Shown here: piece by piece, positions 1 to 7,978 of the stretch
How the letters are laid out: every line of letters begins with the position of its first letter
How positions within the stretch are numbered: position 1 is the first letter of the stretch
Source of the DNA: Treponema sp.
Lineage (GTDB): Bacteria > Spirochaetota > Spirochaetia > Treponematales > UBA12059
Assembly: GCA_012517645.1 (NCBI GenBank)
Contig: JAAYUR010000478.1
Coordinates: 1-16,984, forward strand
Length of the DNA stretch: 16,984 bases
Direction: 5' to 3'
Notes under the pieces: model-generated
Seen by the model: only the letters and a program-made list of their open reading frames with translations
Database searches by the model: none
What the model was told of the DNA's origin: nothing
Program-made: the position numbers and the translations under genes

Positions 1-460
1 CCCTGCGCAGCGTCTCCCGAAGATAGGCATTGGGGCAGTGTACATAAAGGAGCTCGTGGAGCTTAATGTCTGTTCTAATATAGAGTTCTGTGTTTGTTGG
101 ATCATCCCGCAGGGTAAGGATCTCCCGTTCGAGTTCTACGATTTCCTCTTCCCGGATCGCAGAGGCGCTGGAACGGGCGGCATAGGGCTCCAGAAGCCTG
201 CGCATCTCCCAGATCTCCCGAATATCCTTTTCCGTGATCTCCGTGACCTGGGCACCCTTGTTCGGGATAAGGGTCACGAGGCCGTCGGCCTCGAGGCGGA
301 CCAGGGCTTCCCGGACGGGGGTGGCGCTTACGCCGTACTCCTCCGCGAGCCGGTCGATCTGAAGGAGGGACCCGGGGACAAAGGCGTTCCGGAGTATGGA
401 ATCCTTGACGGCGTCGTACAGTTGTTCCCGGATCGGGACGGCTGCTATTTTCTTGTTCAT
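1..460 (-). CDS. GntR-family transcriptional regulator, FCD subfamily (3' end outside window)
   Basis: This is a DNA-binding regulator of the GntR/FadR type, probably controlling the divergent operon at 644. The 153 visible residues begin MNKKIAAVPIREQLYDAVKD. They show the winged-helix pattern at about residues 10-75 (DRLAEEYGVSATPVREAL, then RLEADGLV), followed by the start of an FCD ligand-binding domain (EIWEMRRLLEPYAARSSA, and IKLHELLY near the edge). The gene runs off the left end, so roughly the last 70 residues expected for the family are not seen. I chose the ATG at 460, which has only a weak GGTGA site. An in-frame ATG at 478 would add six residues, but it lies about where transcription would start from the TATAAT at 484-489. 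FCD members usually bind an organic acid that releases them from DNA. The ligand here is unknown. Confidence 0.9.
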   Translation of the reverse strand, partial: MNKKIAAVPIREQLYDAVKDSILRNAFVPGSLLQIDRLAEEYGVSATPVREALVRLEADGLVTLIPNKGAQVTEITEKDIREIWEMRRLLEPYAARSSASAIREEEIVELEREILTLRDDPTNTELYIRTDIKLHELLYVHCPNAYLRETLRR

Positions 461-483
461 GGTGATCACCAGGGGCATTCTAT

Positions 484-511
484 ATTATATAATCCTTATT
501 GTCCATGAAAA
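484..511 (-). promoter_or_regulatory. Candidate gntR promoter with palindrome over the -10 box
   Basis: Read on the minus strand, TTTTCA (506-511) is followed by a 16-base spacer and a perfect TATAAT (484-489). A perfect 10-base palindrome, ATTATATAAT (484-493), covers the -10 box. Repressor binding there would block the regulator's own promoter, which would be autoregulation. The promoter call is from sequence. The operator role is inference. Confidence 0.45.
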
Positions 512-567
512 TGCGCTCCGCTTCATGATTTTTTAGTCCGCTTTCCGTATCCTGTTCAATATTTGGC

Positions 568-596
568 TTGCTAAAGAGGTACGAAGGTGGTATAAA
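568..596 (+). promoter_or_regulatory. Candidate promoter of the TPP enzyme/aminotransferase operon
   Basis: TTGCTA (568-573), a 17-base spacer and TATAAA (591-596) form a sigma-70-like promoter facing the gene at 644. Transcription would start near 603, giving a leader of about 40 bases. Confidence 0.45.
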
Positions 597-624
597 TATA
601 TGATATATGATCGTGGATATTTAT
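592..624. promoter_or_regulatory. Candidate operator: inverted repeat plus tandem ATATGAT
   Basis: ATAAATAT (592-599) and its exact complement ATATTTAT (617-624) are separated by 17 bases. Between them, ATATGAT occurs twice in tandem (598-604 and 605-611). The left arm overlaps the -10 box of the operon promoter. The position suits a repressor site for the adjacent GntR protein. AT-rich DNA can form such repeats by chance, so this is only a candidate. Confidence 0.35.
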
Positions 625-643
625 CCTGAAAAGGAGTGAATCG

Positions 644-2260
644 ATGACGGTTGCCGATCGGCTTGTGGCTCGACTTCGTACCGCGGGCATTAAACGAGTA
701 TTCGGCGTGCCCAGCGGCTCTTGGCTCTATTATATGGATGCCATGCGTTCAGGGGGTGTGGATTTCGTCTTGGTCGCCAACGAGGCGACCGCCGGATTCA
801 TGGCGGACGTCACGGCCCGGCTGACCGGCATCCCGGGCGCATGCTACGGAACCGTGGGCCCCGGGGCCACGAACCTCAGCACCGGAGTCGGCGGAGCCCT
901 GCTGGATCGATCCCCCCTTCTAGCCTTCACCAGCGAACCGCCGGAAAAGATGCTGGGACGCACGGTCCAGATGGCTATCGATCACCAGGCGCTATATCGC
1001 CCTATCACGAAATGGACGACCCGCCTGGCTCCGGACCGGGTGGACCAAGTAATCGACCAGGCCCTGCAGATCGCCCGCTCCGACATGCCCGGCCCCGTCC
1101 ACATCGGTCTCCCGGAGGATCTCGGCCCGAAGGAGACGTCGAACGCCCCCGTCCCGGTCGGGCTGCCCCCGGCGCATACCCTGGGCCCCGCTTCGGAGGA
1201 GACTCTTCGCTTGATCGAGTCTGCGGTCTCAACTTCCCGACGTCCCGTGATGGCCGTCGGATTATCCTCCGTACGCGCTGGCCTGGGTCCCCTTCTCATC
1301 CGGGTCGCCGAAAAGCACAGGATGCCGATCATCCTGACCCCGATGGCCAAGGGACTGGTTCCGGAGGATCACCCCCTGTACGTTGGAGTCCTGTTCCATG
1401 CGTTGTCCGACCGAGTCGCGGCCACCCACAAAGAGGCGGATTTGGTGGTTGCGGTCGGGTACGATCCCATCGAGTTCAACTACGAAGATTGGATGCCCCC
1501 CGTCCCCCTGCTCTGTCTGGACACCCTGCCGGCGGATATCGACCGAACGGCGTATCCCTCCGTCACGGACGTCACCGGGGACATCGGCGCCTCCCTTCGG
1601 CGTCTGGAAGCTCTGTCCCCCCTGGATTCCCGATGGGACCTCAAGGAACTAGCCGGGCGTCGCGAGGCTATGTTCCGCGCAATGGAACCGCCTCCGGGTT
1701 CCTTCGGCCCCCGAGCCGCCCTGGCGGGCTTGCGGGAAGCGTTGCCCCAGGACGGGATCATGACCTGCGACGTGGGCGCCCATATCCACCTGATCGGACA
1801 GATGTGGAGGACCCCCGCTCCCGGGCTTCAGTTGATGACCAACGGCTGGTCCTCCATGGGTTTCGGCATCCCCGCGGCCCTGGCCGCAAAGCTTTGCCGA
1901 CCGGATCGAAAGGTGGCCTGCGTGACCGGAGACGGAGGCTTCCACATGATGGCCGGCGAGATGGCCACGGCCCGCCGAATCGGCCTCCCCATCGTATTCG
2001 TCGTTTTGGACGACCGAAGCCTGGACCTCATCCGACTCAAGCAGGACAAGAAAAAGATGCCCCGGTACGGTACGGACCTTTTGGACCGGGACTACCCGCA
2101 CGCGGACTCCGTGTTCGGTGTCCCCGTGATCCGTGCCGAAAACGCGCAGGATTACCGGGAGGCCCTCGATCGGGCGTTCAAGTCGGACGGCCCTGTGATT
2201 GTGGAAGCCTCCATCGACCCCTCGGAATATGACGACCTGATCCTGCGCAAACATAAGTGA
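644..2260 (+). CDS. Thiamine-diphosphate-dependent enzyme, acetolactate synthase/2-oxoacid decarboxylase family
   Basis: A 538-residue enzyme of the acetolactate synthase/oxoacid decarboxylase superfamily, acting on a 2-oxo acid in the cytoplasm. The usual three domains are visible. The N-terminal pyrimidine-binding domain (about 1-165) has the catalytic glutamate in ANEATAGFMADV (E47). The central domain spans about 185-320. The C-terminal diphosphate-binding domain has GDGGFHM starting at residue 429. In that motif the usual Asn-Asn near residue 456 reads DDRSLDLIRLKQ, so it is not a textbook acetolactate synthase. No IlvN-like regulatory subunit is adjacent. AAGGAG (631-636) lies seven bases before the ATG. 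It is followed 11 bases later by an aminotransferase, so decarboxylation of a transaminated amino acid is likely, as in the AruH/AruI arginine transaminase route. Substrate unassigned. Family certain, reaction not. Confidence 0.9.
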   Translation: MTVADRLVARLRTAGIKRVFGVPSGSWLYYMDAMRSGGVDFVLVANEATAGFMADVTARLTGIPGACYGTVGPGATNLSTGVGGALLDRSPLLAFTSEPPEKMLGRTVQMAIDHQALYRPITKWTTRLAPDRVDQVIDQALQIARSDMPGPVHIGLPEDLGPKETSNAPVPVGLPPAHTLGPASEETLRLIESAVSTSRRPVMAVGLSSVRAGLGPLLIRVAEKHRMPIILTPMAKGLVPEDHPLYVGVLFHALSDRVAATHKEADLVVAVGYDPIEFNYEDWMPPVPLLCLDTLPADIDRTAYPSVTDVTGDIGASLRRLEALSPLDSRWDLKELAGRREAMFRAMEPPPGSFGPRAALAGLREALPQDGIMTCDVGAHIHLIGQMWRTPAPGLQLMTNGWSSMGFGIPAALAAKLCRPDRKVACVTGDGGFHMMAGEMATARRIGLPIVFVVLDDRSLDLIRLKQDKKKMPRYGTDLLDRDYPHADSVFGVPVIRAENAQDYREALDRAFKSDGPVIVEASIDPSEYDDLILRKHK

Positions 2261-2265
2261 GGAGG
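2261..2265 (+). promoter_or_regulatory. Ribosome binding site fixing the aminotransferase start
   Basis: GGAGG begins directly after the upstream stop codon and lies six bases before the ATG at 2272. This rules against the longer GTG-initiated reading from 2257. Confidence 0.8.
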
Positions 2266-2271
2266 AACCGG

Positions 2272-3483
2272 ATGGATACCAAGGATACGGAAAGGAGCTT
2301 CGCGGAGCGTGCCGCCGCGGACAGGCTCTCGCTCGTCCCGTTCTCGGGGATACGCAAGGTCTTCGACAAGGTTAAGGAACTGGAAGCGGCCGGGAAGGAC
2401 GTCATCCACTGGCAGATCGGTCGGCCGGATTTCGACACCCCCGCGCACATCAAGGAGGCCGCGGCCGCGGCGCTGAGTCGGGGCGAGGTGCATTACGCCC
2501 CGAACCTGGGCATCCCCGCCCTGCGGAAGGCGATCGGTGTCCGTACTTCGATCGACACCGGGGTTCCCGTGGACGGGGAGAAACAGGCCTGCGTCATGGC
2601 GGGGGCCAACGAGGCTATCCTGGTTTCCATGCTGGCCTTCATCAATCCCGGCGACGAGGTCCTGGTCCCGGACCCCAACTGGCACCACTACAAGTCCTGC
2701 GCGTCCCTGGCGGGTGGGATTCCCGTGGAAGTGCCCGTCCGGATCGAGGAAGGGTTTTCCATGTCCCCCGACGAGGTGGAGCGCCGAATCACCCCCCGAA
2801 CGAAGATGCTCTGCCTCACCTCCCCCGCGAATCCCACCGGTTGCGTGGAGAGCGCGGAAAACCTGAAAGCGTTAGCCGCGATCGCCCGGAAGCATGACCT
2901 GCTGGTCCTGGCTGACGAGATCTATTCCCGGATCTACTACGGGGAAGGCCCGTCCGCTCCGAGCATCTATTCGATCCCGGGAATGCCGGAACGGACGGTC
3001 ATCATCAACGGTTTTTCCAAGACCTACGCCATGGACGGCTGGCGGCTGGGATGGACCGTCGCCTCCGAGGAACTGACCCGGGCCATCCTAAAGGTCCGAC
3101 AGTACACCACCGTCTGCGTGAATACCTTCATCCAGTACGGTGCCGCGGAGGCTCTCACGGCGGACCAGTCCTGCGTGGACCGGATGGTCGGGGAGTTCGC
3201 CCGTCGCAGGACTGTCCTGCTGGAGGGACTCGCGAAAATCCCCGGGGTGAAGGTTGCTAAGCCAGAGGGCGCCTTCTACGTCTTTCCGGACATCCGGGCC
3301 TTCGGAAAACCTTCCGCCCAGGTCGCGGACTACCTCTTGAACGAGCACCACATCGCCTGTGTGGCCGGCAGCGTCTTCGGTCCCTCCGGGGAGGGGCACC
3401 TGCGCCTGGCCTACTCCTGTTCCACCGATGAGTGCCTCCGAGGCGTGGAACGGCTGCGAACGGCCCTGTCCTCGTTGAAGTGA
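2272..3483 (+). CDS. Pyridoxal-phosphate aminotransferase, class I/II fold type I
   Basis: A 403-residue aminotransferase that interconverts an amino acid and its 2-oxo acid with PLP. Visible motifs are NPTG with N187, the PLP-pyridine aspartate in LVLADEIYSR (D215), the Schiff-base lysine in NGFSKTYAMDGWRLGW (K250), and the substrate carboxylate arginine in GHLRLAYS (R378). Length and motif order match the aspartate/aromatic/branched-chain-like class I group. The substrate cannot be read from sequence. The start is the ATG at 2272, preceded by GGAGG at 2261-2265 with a six-base spacer. An in-frame GTG at 2257 overlaps the upstream stop and has no suitable site. It is the second gene of an operon with the TPP enzyme, so its 2-oxo acid product is the probable substrate of that enzyme. 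Confidence 0.92.
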   Translation: MDTKDTERSFAERAAADRLSLVPFSGIRKVFDKVKELEAAGKDVIHWQIGRPDFDTPAHIKEAAAAALSRGEVHYAPNLGIPALRKAIGVRTSIDTGVPVDGEKQACVMAGANEAILVSMLAFINPGDEVLVPDPNWHHYKSCASLAGGIPVEVPVRIEEGFSMSPDEVERRITPRTKMLCLTSPANPTGCVESAENLKALAAIARKHDLLVLADEIYSRIYYGEGPSAPSIYSIPGMPERTVIINGFSKTYAMDGWRLGWTVASEELTRAILKVRQYTTVCVNTFIQYGAAEALTADQSCVDRMVGEFARRRTVLLEGLAKIPGVKVAKPEGAFYVFPDIRAFGKPSAQVADYLLNEHHIACVAGSVFGPSGEGHLRLAYSCSTDECLRGVERLRTALSSLK

Positions 3484-3492
3484 GCCGGTCGG

Positions 3493-3536
3493 GGCGGAGC
3501 ACCGGGAACGTCGAAACCCGGCGCCCTGACTCCGCC
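3493..3536. terminator. Candidate bidirectional terminator between convergent genes
   Basis: GGCGGAG (3493-3499) and CTCCGCC (3530-3536) are exact complements. They enclose a second stem, CCGGG (3502-3506) with CCCGG (3517-3521). The element lies between the convergent aminotransferase and fructokinase genes and overlaps the fructokinase stop codon. There is no T-run, so intrinsic termination would be imperfect. Confidence 0.4.
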
Positions 3537-4435
3537 TAGGACACCGAGACTCCCGCGGCCTCCTCGGCCAGCAGGAAGGCGCCGTCCAACCCGGGGATCT
3601 TGAGGCCCGGGGCACGGATCATGTCCGACCATTCCTCCGGAGTCTGGGGCCTGTCCAGGTAGGCCGCGCACAGGGAGGCGGCCGTGGACCGAACCCGGTC
3701 GATCAGGCCCGGAACCTGGGATATGCCGCCGCCCAGGATCACCGCCCGAGGGGACAGAGCCATGAGCAGGTTCAAGACCCCTTGGGCCAGGTACCAGGCC
3801 TCCAGGTCCCAGGCGGGATGGTCCGGAGGGAGATCCTCACCCCGCCGCCCCCATCGGGCCTCTATCGCCGGCCCGGAGGCCAGGCCCTCCCAGCAGGAAC
3901 CGTGGAAGGGGCAGAAGCCCGGGAAGCCGTCGTCCTCCCGCCGGGCCATGAGCATGTGGCCCATCTCGGGATGGGAAGCTCCGTGGAGAATACGGCCGTC
4001 CACGACCGCTCCTCCCCCGATCCCGGTGCCCACGGTCAGGTAGACCGCGGGATCCCGTCCTATTGCCGCGCCGAGCCGGTACTCCGCCAGGGCCGCGGCG
4101 TTCACGTCCGTGTCGAACCCCACGGGAACCCCTAGAGCGCGTCCCAGGGTACCCGCTACGTCGGTTCCCTGCCATTTCAGCTTGGGAGTCGAGGTGATGA
4201 AACCCCACCGGGGGGAGGCCGGGTCGAGGTCCACGGGACCGAAACAACCCACACCGAGGGCTCTGATCGGGAGTCCTTCGGAAGCCCGGGCCCGGAAAAA
4301 ACCGATGATCCGGTCCAGGGTCTCCCCGGGATCCGTGGTCGGGATGCGCTCCAGGGCCCGAGGTTCCTCCCCCGCCCTGCCGACCGCCGCGACGATCTTG
4401 GTTCCCCCGGCCTCGACGGCCCCGTAGAATTCCAT
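3536..4435 (-). CDS. ROK-family sugar kinase, zinc-type fructokinase
   Basis: A 299-residue ROK kinase that phosphorylates a hexose, most likely fructose to fructose 6-phosphate, using ATP. It shows the N-terminal phosphate loop EAGGTKIVAAVG (residues 8-19), GVGCFGPVDL, the catalytic aspartate in FDTDVNAAALAEYRLG (D110), and VGTGIGGGAVVDG. The zinc site reads H160, then C175, H178 and C181 in GFCPFHGSCWEGLASGPA. That His/Cys arrangement and the EGLASGPA tail are those of bacterial fructokinases of the ScrK/GmuE kind, unlike the CxCGxxGC of glucokinases and NagC-type ROK proteins. No DNA-binding domain is present. I start at the ATG at 4435, with AGGGA six bases upstream. A TTG at 4438 is too close to that site. 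It lies 81 bases downstream of glnS on the same strand and may share its transcript. Confidence 0.88.
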   Translation of the reverse strand: MEFYGAVEAGGTKIVAAVGRAGEEPRALERIPTTDPGETLDRIIGFFRARASEGLPIRALGVGCFGPVDLDPASPRWGFITSTPKLKWQGTDVAGTLGRALGVPVGFDTDVNAAALAEYRLGAAIGRDPAVYLTVGTGIGGGAVVDGRILHGASHPEMGHMLMARREDDGFPGFCPFHGSCWEGLASGPAIEARWGRRGEDLPPDHPAWDLEAWYLAQGVLNLLMALSPRAVILGGGISQVPGLIDRVRSTAASLCAAYLDRPQTPEEWSDMIRAPGLKIPGLDGAFLLAEEAAGVSVS

Positions 4436-4516
4436 CAAACTTCCCTTTCTTTCGGATAGAGAAATTCCCCCAGAGCCCGGAGGATCTCGGATTCCGCCGC
4501 GGACTAGTAGCCCCGC

Positions 4517-6235
<1,719 letters not shown>

Positions 6236-6298
6236 GGGATCTCCTTACCTCGCTTCAGGGGCGCGGCAGGTAGACTATGCCTCCCGGGGCGCGGAAGG

Positions 6299-7084
6299 TC
6301 AAGGTGCGCTTTCCTCCCGAATCCGCCGGATCGCATCCCGGTACGCCTGGATCAACACCCGGGCATCGAGACTGAAGGTCATCGCATCGAATCCGAACCT
6401 GAATCCCCGAGCGACCTGATCCGCATGGACGGTAAAGTACATGGTGAACTTGCCGGCGGATCTGCAGGCGTCCCGGATGCGTCCGAGGGCCCGGACAAAA
6501 TCGGGATGCTCGAACTGCCCGGGAACGCCCATCGAGATGGAAAGGTCGAAGGGGCCGATAAAAATCCCGTCCACACCCTCCAGAGCCGCGATGGTCTCGA
6601 TGTTCTCCAGGCACCCGACCGTCTCGCATTGGGGAATGAGGAGGGTTTCGGAATTGCAGTATTCCATATTCGTACGCAGATCTTCGGTAGCGGGGTAGTC
6701 GAAACCCCAGCCGTCTTTCCGGCTGGGGCAGAATCCGCGCTTGCCCAGGGGGGAGAACTTCGCATACTCCACAAGAGCCCGCACCTGGTCCAGGGTATGG
6801 ATGTCGGGAACGACGATCCCCTGGGCTCCTACGTCCAGAAGCTTGAGCACCGCGGGACGGCTGATCTCGCGGACCCGGGCCAGAGGCGCGATGCCCGCCA
6901 GCTCCGCGGCACGGACAAAATCCGCGGTACGTTCCGCCTCGAAGGGACCGTGCTCGTTATCCACGATCAGGAAATCGAGTCCCGTTTTCCCCAGGGCCTC
7001 GACCACGAACTCCGAACCGAGCTCGAAGAAGCTTCCGACGGGCCGAGAACCCGCCGCGAGCTTCCGCTTGAGGATGTTCTTCAT
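6299..7084 (-). CDS. HpcH/HpaI-type class II aldolase/citrate lyase family protein
   Basis: A 261-residue metal-dependent aldolase of the HpcH/HpaI family. These cleave 4-hydroxy-2-oxo acids, such as 4-hydroxy-2-oxoheptanedioate or 2-keto-3-deoxy sugar acids, to pyruvate or oxaloacetate plus an aldehyde. Visible residues match the family: H45 in VDNEHGPFEAE, R70 in PLARVRE, GAQGIVVPDI, GKRGFCPS, the metal ligands E154 in PQCET and D180 in IGPFDLSISMG. The QCET segment replaces the more common QIET/QVET. The substrate cannot be inferred, and no other sugar-acid genes are adjacent. The start is the ATG at 7084, with AAGG upstream at moderate spacing. It is the first gene of a probable aldolase-glnS-fructokinase transcript. 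I see no clear promoter in the 79 bases between it and the CBS terminator. Confidence 0.9.
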   Translation of the reverse strand: MKNILKRKLAAGSRPVGSFFELGSEFVVEALGKTGLDFLIVDNEHGPFEAERTADFVRAAELAGIAPLARVREISRPAVLKLLDVGAQGIVVPDIHTLDQVRALVEYAKFSPLGKRGFCPSRKDGWGFDYPATEDLRTNMEYCNSETLLIPQCETVGCLENIETIAALEGVDGIFIGPFDLSISMGVPGQFEHPDFVRALGRIRDACRSAGKFTMYFTVHADQVARGFRFGFDAMTFSLDARVLIQAYRDAIRRIREESAP

Positions 7085-7163
7085 GGTTTCGCCTTAATCT
7101 ATGTATTCCGTGGCGCCGCCATCTCCTGAATAGGCGAGAGCTTTTCAAGAAATTCCAACGCCC

Positions 7164-7194
7164 GGCGCCGACAAGCGCCTGGCGTGTCAGCGCC
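7164..7194 (-). terminator. Terminator hairpin after the CBS-domain gene
   Basis: The arms GGCGCCGACA (7164-7173) and TGTCAGCGCC (7185-7194) pair over ten bases with one wobble pair and an 11-base loop. On the minus strand the hairpin starts three bases after the CBS stop codon. It is followed by GGGCGTTGGAATTTCTT, with no strong T-run. It should separate the CBS gene from the aldolase gene. Confidence 0.55.
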
Positions 7195-7197
7195 GCG

Positions 7198-7656
7198 CTA
7201 GACCACTCCGCCGGACTTCCGCTCGTTCTGGCCGATCTCGAAAGCCTGCTCAGCTATGATCTTGCCCTGTTCCTGGATCAGGGTTTTTACCACATCCCCG
7301 ATGGAAATGACCCCCACGAGCTTTCCGTTTTCCTTGACGGGAAGGTGGCGGAATCGCCCGTCGGTCATTATGTTCATGCACGCCTCGATGGTGGTGCCCG
7401 GCTCGGCGAAGGTGACATCCCGGGTCATGATTTCCTTGACCGGTGTGGATTCACAGCTGCGGCCCTTCACGATGATCTTACGCGCAAAATCCCGCTCCGA
7501 GAATATGCCCACCGTCTCGCCCTTGGAGTCCACCACCATGACGGCGCCTATGTTTTTCTCCGCCATCAGGGTCAGAGCCGCCAAGGCAGTGGATTCCTGC
7601 CCGATCGTCACGACGTCCCCGCCCTTGGATCTCAGGATGTCCCGTACGGTTTTCAT
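7198..7656 (-). CDS. Tandem CBS-domain protein
   Basis: A 152-residue stand-alone protein made of two CBS domains (about 1-64 and 72-128), together one Bateman module. Such modules usually bind adenine nucleotides, such as AMP, ATP or S-adenosylmethionine, and act as energy or ligand sensors. Typical segments are GAVMVVDSKGETVGIFSERDF in the first domain and RHLPVKENGKLVGVISIGDVV in the second. There is no catalytic, transporter or DNA-binding domain, so the target is unknown. A short charged tail follows. The ATG at 7656 is chosen because AAGGAGG (7664-7670) lies seven bases upstream. A longer reading from 7719 overlaps the promoter and adds an uncharacteristic basic leader. It appears monocistronic, between its own promoter and terminator, and diverges from the transporter unit. 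Confidence 0.9.
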   Translation of the reverse strand: MKTVRDILRSKGGDVVTIGQESTALAALTLMAEKNIGAVMVVDSKGETVGIFSERDFARKIIVKGRSCESTPVKEIMTRDVTFAEPGTTIEACMNIMTDGRFRHLPVKENGKLVGVISIGDVVKTLIQEQGKIIAEQAFEIGQNERKSGGVV

Positions 7657-7663
7657 AGTTCGC

Positions 7664-7670
7664 CCTCCTT
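7664..7670 (-). promoter_or_regulatory. Ribosome binding site fixing the CBS-protein start
   Basis: AAGGAGG on the minus strand, seven bases before the ATG at 7656. It decides against the in-frame start at 7719. Confidence 0.8.
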
Positions 7671-7718
7671 GCATTCGTTCTACCCTCCGCTCCGCTCGGC
7701 CGTCTTGGAACCACTTCA

Positions 7719-7747
7719 ACTATAGGACCTTTGCCGCCGCCGCGCAA
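7719..7747 (-). promoter_or_regulatory. Candidate promoter of the CBS-domain gene
   Basis: On the minus strand, TTGCGC (7742-7747), a 17-base spacer and TATAGT (7719-7724) form a sigma-70-like promoter with a good -10 and a weak -35. It gives a leader of about 55 bases. Confidence 0.4.
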
Positions 7748-7785
7748 GCGGAAAATATGGTTTTATATATATTACAAACATTCGC

Positions 7786-7851
7786 CTCGGAGAGGTAGAG
7801 GGACAGAGCTTCAAGGCCGAGCCGCCTTGAAATCCGAGAAACCCGCGGATT
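7786..7851. promoter_or_regulatory. Structured element of unknown function with mutually exclusive stems
   Basis: A perfect eight-base hairpin, TTCAAGGC (7810-7817) with GCCTTGAA (7824-7831), is enclosed by CTCGGA (7786-7791) pairing with TCCGAG (7833-7838). An 18-base purine-rich segment (7792-7809) lies unpaired on one side. The 3' arm can instead pair downstream, ATCCG (7832-7836) with CGGAT (7846-7850). This resembles an aptamer with a switching strand, but I recognise no known riboswitch class. It lies upstream of the best transporter promoter, so it would be in the transcript only if transcription starts earlier, for example near the TATATT at 7768-7773, which lacks a good -35. Confidence 0.35.
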
Positions 7852-7887
7852 CTGCATACCTTGAACGCGCTTTGGACACTTTTACGA

Positions 7888-7915
7888 TTGACGCATCCCG
7901 TGTCACTGATATACT
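7888..7915 (+). promoter_or_regulatory. Promoter of the transporter operon
   Basis: TTGACG (7888-7893), a 16-base spacer and TATACT (7910-7915) each match the sigma-70 consensus at five of six bases. Transcription would start near 7921-7923, about 57 bases before the ATG. Confidence 0.65.
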
Positions 7916-7921
7916 AGCCCC

Positions 7922-7958
7922 GCCGGATTTCCCCCTTGTCCGGCAAGATTACGGACAA
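7922..7958 (+). promoter_or_regulatory. Leader with two competing hairpins before the transporter gene
   Basis: GCCGGA (7922-7927) can pair with TCCGGC (7939-7944). Alternatively TTGTCCG (7936-7942) can pair with CGGACAA (7952-7958). The two stems share 7939-7942, so only one can form at a time. Both lie between the predicted transcription start and the ribosome binding site (7967-7974). They could affect mRNA stability or translation. No regulator or ligand is evident. Confidence 0.4.
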
Positions 7959-7978
7959 AAAAGCAGAAAGGAGGAAAA

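Larger units (their letters stand above)
7657..7978. other. 322-base gene-free divergent region between CBS gene and transporter
   Basis: No convincing reading frame lies here. In order, the region holds the CBS ribosome site and promoter (7664-7747), an AT-rich tract (7751-7780), a set of competing stems (7786-7851), a good plus-strand promoter (7888-7915) and a short leader with two competing stems before the transporter's ribosome site (7967-7974). Confidence 0.7.

Noticed and set aside
721..2232. A 503-codon plus-strand frame inside the TPP-enzyme gene
   Set aside because: It is the +2 shadow of the real gene, rich in Arg, Gly and Pro, with no motifs.
7657..7719. Longer N terminus of the CBS-domain protein starting at 7719
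   Set aside because: The added 21 residues are basic and unlike CBS proteins, the start overlaps the -10 box, and a perfect AAGGAGG serves the ATG at 7656.
7785..7860. Possible tRNA or SAM-I riboswitch
   Set aside because: The GGAGAGGT and GAGGGAC strings are suggestive, but there is no cloverleaf with a T-arm, no GCAACC core and no following P3 consensus.
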